DNA from: Salvia splendens
Lineage: Eukaryota > Streptophyta > Magnoliopsida > Lamiales > Lamiaceae
Length of the DNA stretch: 64,000 nt
NCBI RefSeq assembly: GCF_004379255.2
Contig: NC_056053.1
Span: 23,928,188-23,992,187, forward strand
Direction of reading: 5' to 3'
In this document: positions 59,712 to 64,000 of the stretch, in pieces
Layout: each line of letters starts with the position of its first letter
Numbering within the stretch: position 1 is the first letter of the stretch
Program-made: the position numbers and the translations under genes
The notes under the pieces: model-generated
Seen by the model: only the letters and a program-made list of their open reading frames with translations
What the model was told of the DNA's origin: nothing
The model's database searches: none

Positions 59712-60339
59712 GGAAAGAATTTGAGTTGCAGAATTTACGGCAAATTTGGATGTGAATATGCAACCTGGGCTAGTGGTGTTTGACAAAACACTGAGTGAAA
59801 TGATGACCGACATGAATTTGTTACTAAATGACCGACCGAGGATAACCCATGCAATGGCCATTTGTGCCCAATGACCGACCGGGGATAACCCATGCAATGG
59901 CCATTTGTGCCCAATGTAGGGGTGATTTTAGAACATAAAAAAGGTTCATTATTTTTGTCTATTTATATAGGTTCACCTTTGTATCTTGTATCCGGAAATT
60001 ATAGTGAAATTCTCAAGCTCGGCTACGTAGATAAACATCTTATCTTACTCCATTAAACTGGGTATTGAACTGGATAGTCAATTCATGTGTTTACATCGAA
60101 ATAACTTTGGCAGTAAAATCCAATAACTGAATCTGTGTATCCATCACAAATGTACACAGCAACAACCAACTCCTCATCTCTTGAATTCCCCAAGAATTTG
60201 CATACCAACACTTCAAAAACTAGAATTTCCACCCAATTCAAGATTTGCATTCCATTTCCAATAACACAAACACACAACACATTCCCTTTCCACTACAAGC
60301 ACCATAAAAAACTCACCTGCACCTCAAGAGAGGAAGAGC
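59712..60339. other. Intergenic, TOP6A 3' flank
   Basis: Holds a 43-base tandem duplication at 59827-59912 (AATGACCGACCGAGGATAAC... repeated once). The rest is presumably TOP6A 3' UTR and spacer. Confidence 0.6.
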
Positions 60340-61605
60340 TCAGAGCCAATCCTTCTGCTGCAGCTTCAACGGCAGATACACCTCCGTAAGATACTGAAAC
60401 CCGAACGAGCTCAGCGCCTGAATCTCGGCCTTCTGCTTCGACTTCACCATCAAATTCAGCTCCTCCACCCACCCCGGATTCTTCTTCACGAAATCCTCCT
60501 CCAGCAAATCCTTCCCCGTCTTGATATCCGTCTCCGTCATCGGCAGCCTGCACTGCTCCGGAATCTTGTACTTATCCAAATCGCTAGGCCTCACCCCCAG
60601 CCACTTGATATCCGGCGTCGTCAAATTCGCACTATCATACGACATATTCTTCGATCCGCAGCCGTAAACCGATAAGATCTTCAATCCGTATGGATCGCTG
60701 TCGACTAGGGCGAGAACCGGCAGCTTCAGCTCATTCTTCATCTTTCTTAAGAAGAGGCGAGTTGCGACATCGGGCTGCCCTTTCGCCGTGACGATTATGC
60801 AGGGGAATCGATTGTAGAATCGATCTTCAGCTAATCGCATGTATGCGGCGTCTTTTTCTACAAGGAGGATGAAGAGAGCATCGCTCTGCATATCGGCGAC
60901 GCGATCTATGTTTGGGGGAATGGCTTTACCTCCCATCCCCATTTTGGTGCAATCGATCATATCGCCGTTGTCGCTGAAGATTAATCGGCCTACAACGACG
61001 CCTTTCTCCGATGCGACGACGTTGAGGCTAGATCTGGTGCAGCCGAGGATGCATGAGACGTCGTCGAGGATCGAATCGGACTGCGATTGGTCCTGGAAGA
61101 GCTTGACGTCGGTGTAGAACAGGTCGCGCTTGGTGACGTGGATGTTTTTGAGGCTCAATTGGTGGATGAGCTGGAGGATGCGGGCGGTGATGGTGGTTTT
61201 GCGGACGGAGGCGACGGAGGCGAAGGGTCGGGAGGAGGATTTGTCCTTGAGGACGATGCGGTCGAGCTCGGGGACGTAGAGCTGGTTGGCGGAGGCGCGG
61301 GAGGGGACGGAGAAGGAGAAGCCGTGGCCGGCGAGGATGGAGTGGGCGAGGGAGAGGGCGAGGGACTCGATGGTGGACTGGACGGAGGAGAGGGGGAGGT
61401 CGGAGACCTCGCGGAAGGCGGTGGGGAGGTTGAGGGAGGAGAGGGAGGCGGGGCGGGAGGAGGAGGAGGAGGCGGAGGCGGATTTGAGGGCGGTGAGGGT
61501 TTGGAGGATGGAGGAGTCGGGTTTGAGCTTGGATTTGAAGTGGAGGGGGTCGGATTCGGAGTCGGAGGAGGAGGCGGCGCGGCGGCGCTTCTTCTTGTCG
61601 GCCAT
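60340..61605 (-). CDS. TOP6A: DNA topoisomerase VI subunit A (SPO11-3)
   Basis: An uninterrupted frame of 421 residues, near the plant SPO11-3/RHL2/BIN5 length. The N-terminal ~60 residues are basic then Ser-rich. The winged-helix part carries the catalytic Tyr164 in RDLFYTDV, which forms the covalent DNA bond. The Toprim domain has Glu250 (LLVEKDAAY) and D302-S-D304 (VDSDPYG) for magnesium. The C-terminus [19 protein letters not shown] is conserved. With TOP6B, RHL1 and BIN4 it forms the plant Topo VI, needed for endoreduplication and cell growth. The meiotic paralogues SPO11-1/2 lack this N-terminus and are multi-exon. No intron here. Confidence 0.96.
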   Translation of the reverse strand: MADKKKRRRAASSSDSESDPLHFKSKLKPDSSILQTLTALKSASASSSSSRPASLSSLNLPTAFREVSDLPLSSVQSTIESLALSLAHSILAGHGFSFSVPSRASANQLYVPELDRIVLKDKSSSRPFASVASVRKTTITARILQLIHQLSLKNIHVTKRDLFYTDVKLFQDQSQSDSILDDVSCILGCTRSSLNVVASEKGVVVGRLIFSDNGDMIDCTKMGMGGKAIPPNIDRVADMQSDALFILLVEKDAAYMRLAEDRFYNRFPCIIVTAKGQPDVATRLFLRKMKNELKLPVLALVDSDPYGLKILSVYGCGSKNMSYDSANLTTPDIKWLGVRPSDLDKYKIPEQCRLPMTETDIKTGKDLLEEDFVKKNPGWVEELNLMVKSKQKAEIQALSSFGFQYLTEVYLPLKLQQKDWL

Positions 61606-62395
61606 TGTGAGAGTGAGGCGGGAAAGAGGAGAGGGGAGTGAGGTTTGGGATTTGGGGGTTAGGGTTCAATTTTTCAATTACTATCTTCAATTTTTCAATT
61701 GCTTTCTTCAATCTCGAATCTCATATTTACATCTCAATCTCAATACAAATAAATACTCACCTGTACTACTATCTTTATAAGTGCTTAGTCAGTTTATATA
61801 ATATCAAGTGATACATTTCTATAAAATTAATTGCTTTAATCTCTTTTACTGTATTTCTCTTTTTGCTTTATTCTTTATTTAGTTATTTACCATACTATTT
61901 TCTTTCTATTATTCTCACTGAATATCATTTTGGTAGTGATTTACGAATGATTAAATCATAATACTACATAACTAGATAATAAAGCTCAATCATTGGATTA
62001 AAAATAGATGGATCATATTTTATTTTAGAATTTTCTAATTTTAAAAACTTTAAAATCATTTTAGATCGTTTTAGTTAATTTGGGGTAATAAAATCATTCT
62101 ATTAATACACCGTTATGCAATTTGAGAGAATTAAGGTTATTTCGTAGCCGTTTTAGGTAATTACAGGGGTATAATCAAGTCATTCCGTAGCCATTTAAAA
62201 TAAATTCAAACGATTTACATATTTTAGCTATGCAGATCATTTCAAAAGGAAAAAAAGTTCATTCCAATTTTAAAAAGACCATTTCACAATCAGAATGAAC
62301 TAATCGAACTAATTCAAATTTTCTTGAGTCTACGAAATATATAGTCCAACCATACTGTTTTCCAGGCCTAGTAAAGATGACCCATTGGATCGTGC
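61606..62395. other. TOP6A 5' flank, intergenic
   Basis: AT-rich, no gene recognised. The first ~100 bases upstream of the TOP6A ATG are CT-rich leader-like sequence on the minus strand. Confidence 0.45.
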
Positions 62396-62398
62396 TAA

Positions 62399-62962
62399 GA
62401 GCATCCACAATGGAGACTAGCGGATAGGCTAGCCGATCGCGGGCGCTAGCCGATCCGCTAGCCTCCATTGCGACAATTTAGGCTAGCCGATTCGCGGGCG
62501 CTAGGCAATCCGCTAGCCGCCATTGCGGGCTCGGAATCGGCTAGCCGATTTTTTTTAATTATGTAATTTTTTTTATATAATTTACTTTTTTAATTTAAAT
62601 AAAATTATTGTATTTTCTCGTATCTGTGTCGTAAATTTAATTCCGTATTTGCGTGATTGTAATTTTTAATTATGTAATTCCGTAATTCGTATGTGGAAGA
62701 GGAGTTTTTTTTAAAAATTAATGTAATTTTTTTAAATTTTAATATTATTATTGAATTTTCCCGTATCTGTGCTATAAATTTAATTCCGTATTTTGTGTGA
62801 TTGTCAATTATTTGTTTTATATAATTAGGAGTGATGTGGCTAAGCTATTGCTGAGCTATTTGTTTGTCCTGATGATGTGGCAGGAGGATTTTTAGTGCTG
62901 ATGATGTGGCAGGAGGAGTTTGTGACTGAGCTATGGCTGGGCGAAAGCCATTGTGGATGCTC
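62399..62962. mobile_element. Harbinger-type MITE (564 bp)
   Basis: Ends GAGCATCCACAATGG in perfect inverse agreement, TAA on both sides (62396-62398, 62963-62965). The left part is a dense series of CTAGCCGATC/GGCTAGCCGA motifs; the right part has ATGATGTGGCAGGAGGA twice. Confidence 0.9.
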
Positions 62963-62970
62963 TAACCACG

Positions 62971-63006
62971 AGCCAGAGCCAGAGCCAGAGGCAGAGCCAG
63001 AGTCAG
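62971..63006. repeat. AGCCAG hexamer microsatellite
   Basis: About six slightly imperfect copies of AGCCAG, starting six bases after the MITE target duplication. The encoded SGSGSGS frame is an accident of the repeat. Confidence 0.8.
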
Positions 63007-63168
63007 TCGGATTAATTGAATGAGGAACCACATTGATCTTCTATTAATAAAAGAACAGGCTTCAACAACATAATATAGACAAGTGAGACAACAATAGATG
63101 TATTTGTATTTTAACTTCAGATGTGTGTATATACAGATATACTTTTTACTACAGAAGTACCATGCTTC

Positions 63169-63454
63169 TCAGTTGTCTTGAACACAGCAGGCCTTCAAGA
63201 TCTCTTGTATCTCCGGGTCATCGCCTGCTTCTTTGTCCTGCGTAAACCCAACATTCTGCATAGCATAAGTGACTGGTCGAGGGTGTAGTTTGCGTAGAAA
63301 CAGTCGATAGCGAAGATTCAAATGCTTTAAAATCAAATTCCGAGTCATGGAAAGTTTCATTTTCAGTTACAAATTTCGTAGATAGGGGTTAACCTTGTGG
63401 ATATATGAGATGTTATGTTTGCCGGGGCCTGCAACGATGATTCCACCTTGCCTC
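63169..63454 (-). CDS. AAED1-like peroxiredoxin-fold protein, 3' end (partial)
   Basis: Two terminal exons are visible, 63454-63394 and 63237-63169, spliced in phase. They encode GGIIVAGPGKHNISYIHK followed by DKEAGDDPEIQEILKACC and the stop. This is the C-terminus of the thioredoxin-like AAED1 (AhpC/TSA, PRXL2C-like) family, for which the phrase VAGPG-NISY-H-DKEAGDDP is characteristic. Plant members are predicted to be plastid proteins with antioxidant-type folds. The upstream exons were not recognised before 64000 and must lie beyond it. A frame read through the intron (63169-63360) is not the real product. Confidence 0.8.
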
Positions 63455-64000
63455 CTACAAAATAAACAACAAATAATTCAAAATTTCCAAGAACAGAACC
63501 TCAAATGAAATTTCTATAAGATTAATAATGAAAATAGTTTTTAGACTAACTTCCACTCAGAAATCATTTCACAATCACATAGAGGGATTGTTTAAGAAAC
63601 AGAAATTAAAAATACAAATCAAAAGAAGAATTAATGGCAGTCACTTGTATAACTTCCCACCAAGAAAATACACAGCCTCAATACATCTACAGTTTATCGG
63701 ACAAAGTGATCAGAGCAATCACTTTCTTGCTAAACTTGTCGCCCTTTTGTTTTGGTAAAACTTTACAATTAAGAGACACTGTCAAAGTTCTAGAGTACAA
63801 TTCATGCATTATTTCAGTGCATCATATGATGCTTGGCTAGGGTCTGCATATACCTCTGTAACGAAAAGACAAACATATTTTACGCACAAATATTCTAATA
63901 GAGTCAAGGAAAATAGAATGACATGTTTTGCAAAATAGTAATCTACATTCTGAAATCTTATTGGTGGACTAAACAGATCAAAGATATTAAATGTGAATCT
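63455..64000 (-). other. Intron or upstream part of the AAED1-like gene
   Basis: AT-rich; expected to be an intron. I could not place further conserved AAED1 exons here. Confidence 0.4.

Noticed and set aside
61028..61780. Long open frames on both strands over the start of TOP6A
   Set aside because: They are Pro/Arg- or Gly/Glu-rich shadows of the GC-rich, Ser-rich TOP6A N-terminus and match no family.
62840..63031. SGSGSGS-containing minus frame
   Set aside because: Produced by the AGCCAG microsatellite next to a MITE.
63169..63360. A 63-codon frame at the end of the AAED1-like gene
   Set aside because: It reads through the last intron; the conserved product requires the splice between 63394 and 63237.

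Overview
This is plant nuclear DNA. The genes are AT-rich with GT-AG introns, the ribosomal-protein promoters carry telobox and TGGGCY (site II) motifs, and there is a miR172-targeted AP2 gene, a Pol III-type U6 gene, Ty1/Copia, Mutator, PIF/Harbinger, hAT-like and Stowaway-type elements. Protein content (S1FA, ICR, OSB, TOP6A, AP2/TOE) fits a eudicot. The particular MITE families suggest an asterid, perhaps Lamiales, but that is a weak inference.

Layout. 0-6 kb: the end of a Harbinger-type MITE, then S1FA (+), a PLAC8-family gene (-) converging on it, and a syringolide-induced 14-1-1-like gene (-). 7-12 kb: a Harbinger-like MITE, an intronless OSB gene (+), tRNA-Glu (-) and a U6 snRNA gene (+) with an enlarged 5' loop. 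11.8-14.2 kb: a dense MITE cluster. 15.7-17.6 kb: an ICR/RIP coiled-coil ROP effector (+). 17.8-19.6 kb: a complete Harbinger element carrying only a decayed ORF1. 20.5-22.0 kb: RPS23 (+). 22.7-27.7 kb: an eight-exon Ser-rich gene (-) whose C-terminus is four tandem ~110-128-residue repeats. 29.2-36.5 kb: a Mutator-like element with a perfect 9-bp target duplication, invaded by a Harbinger MITE and by a Copia retrotransposon with nearly identical LTRs but a broken gag-pol. 39.5-42.0 kb: a ten-exon AP2/TOE gene (-) with a miR172 site. 43.4-47.4 kb: Harbinger-type elements, several nested, one with an ORF1. 50.1-52.5 kb: RPL4 (-), with a relic of a second RPL4 3' half upstream. 54.1-58.0 kb: a CCCH zinc-finger DFRP1/ZC3H15 gene (-) with a GC-AG intron and an 800-bp hAT-like element in an intron. 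60.3-61.6 kb: intronless TOP6A/SPO11-3 (-). 63.2 kb to the end: the 3' end of an AAED1-like peroxiredoxin gene (-).

How it fits together. The genes are ordinary single-copy plant housekeeping and regulatory genes with no operon-like logic. RPL4, RPS23 and ZC3H15/DFRP1 all act in translation; S1FA, AP2, TOP6A and OSB act on DNA. The gaps are largely transposon sediment, and gene models were built by splicing so that every multi-exon reading frame closes exactly. I found no convincing new multi-gene system. The strongest unusual signals are the four-fold in-frame repeat protein, the U6 variant, the RPL4 duplication relic, the three-layer transposon nest, and Harbinger elements that keep ORF1 without a transposase.
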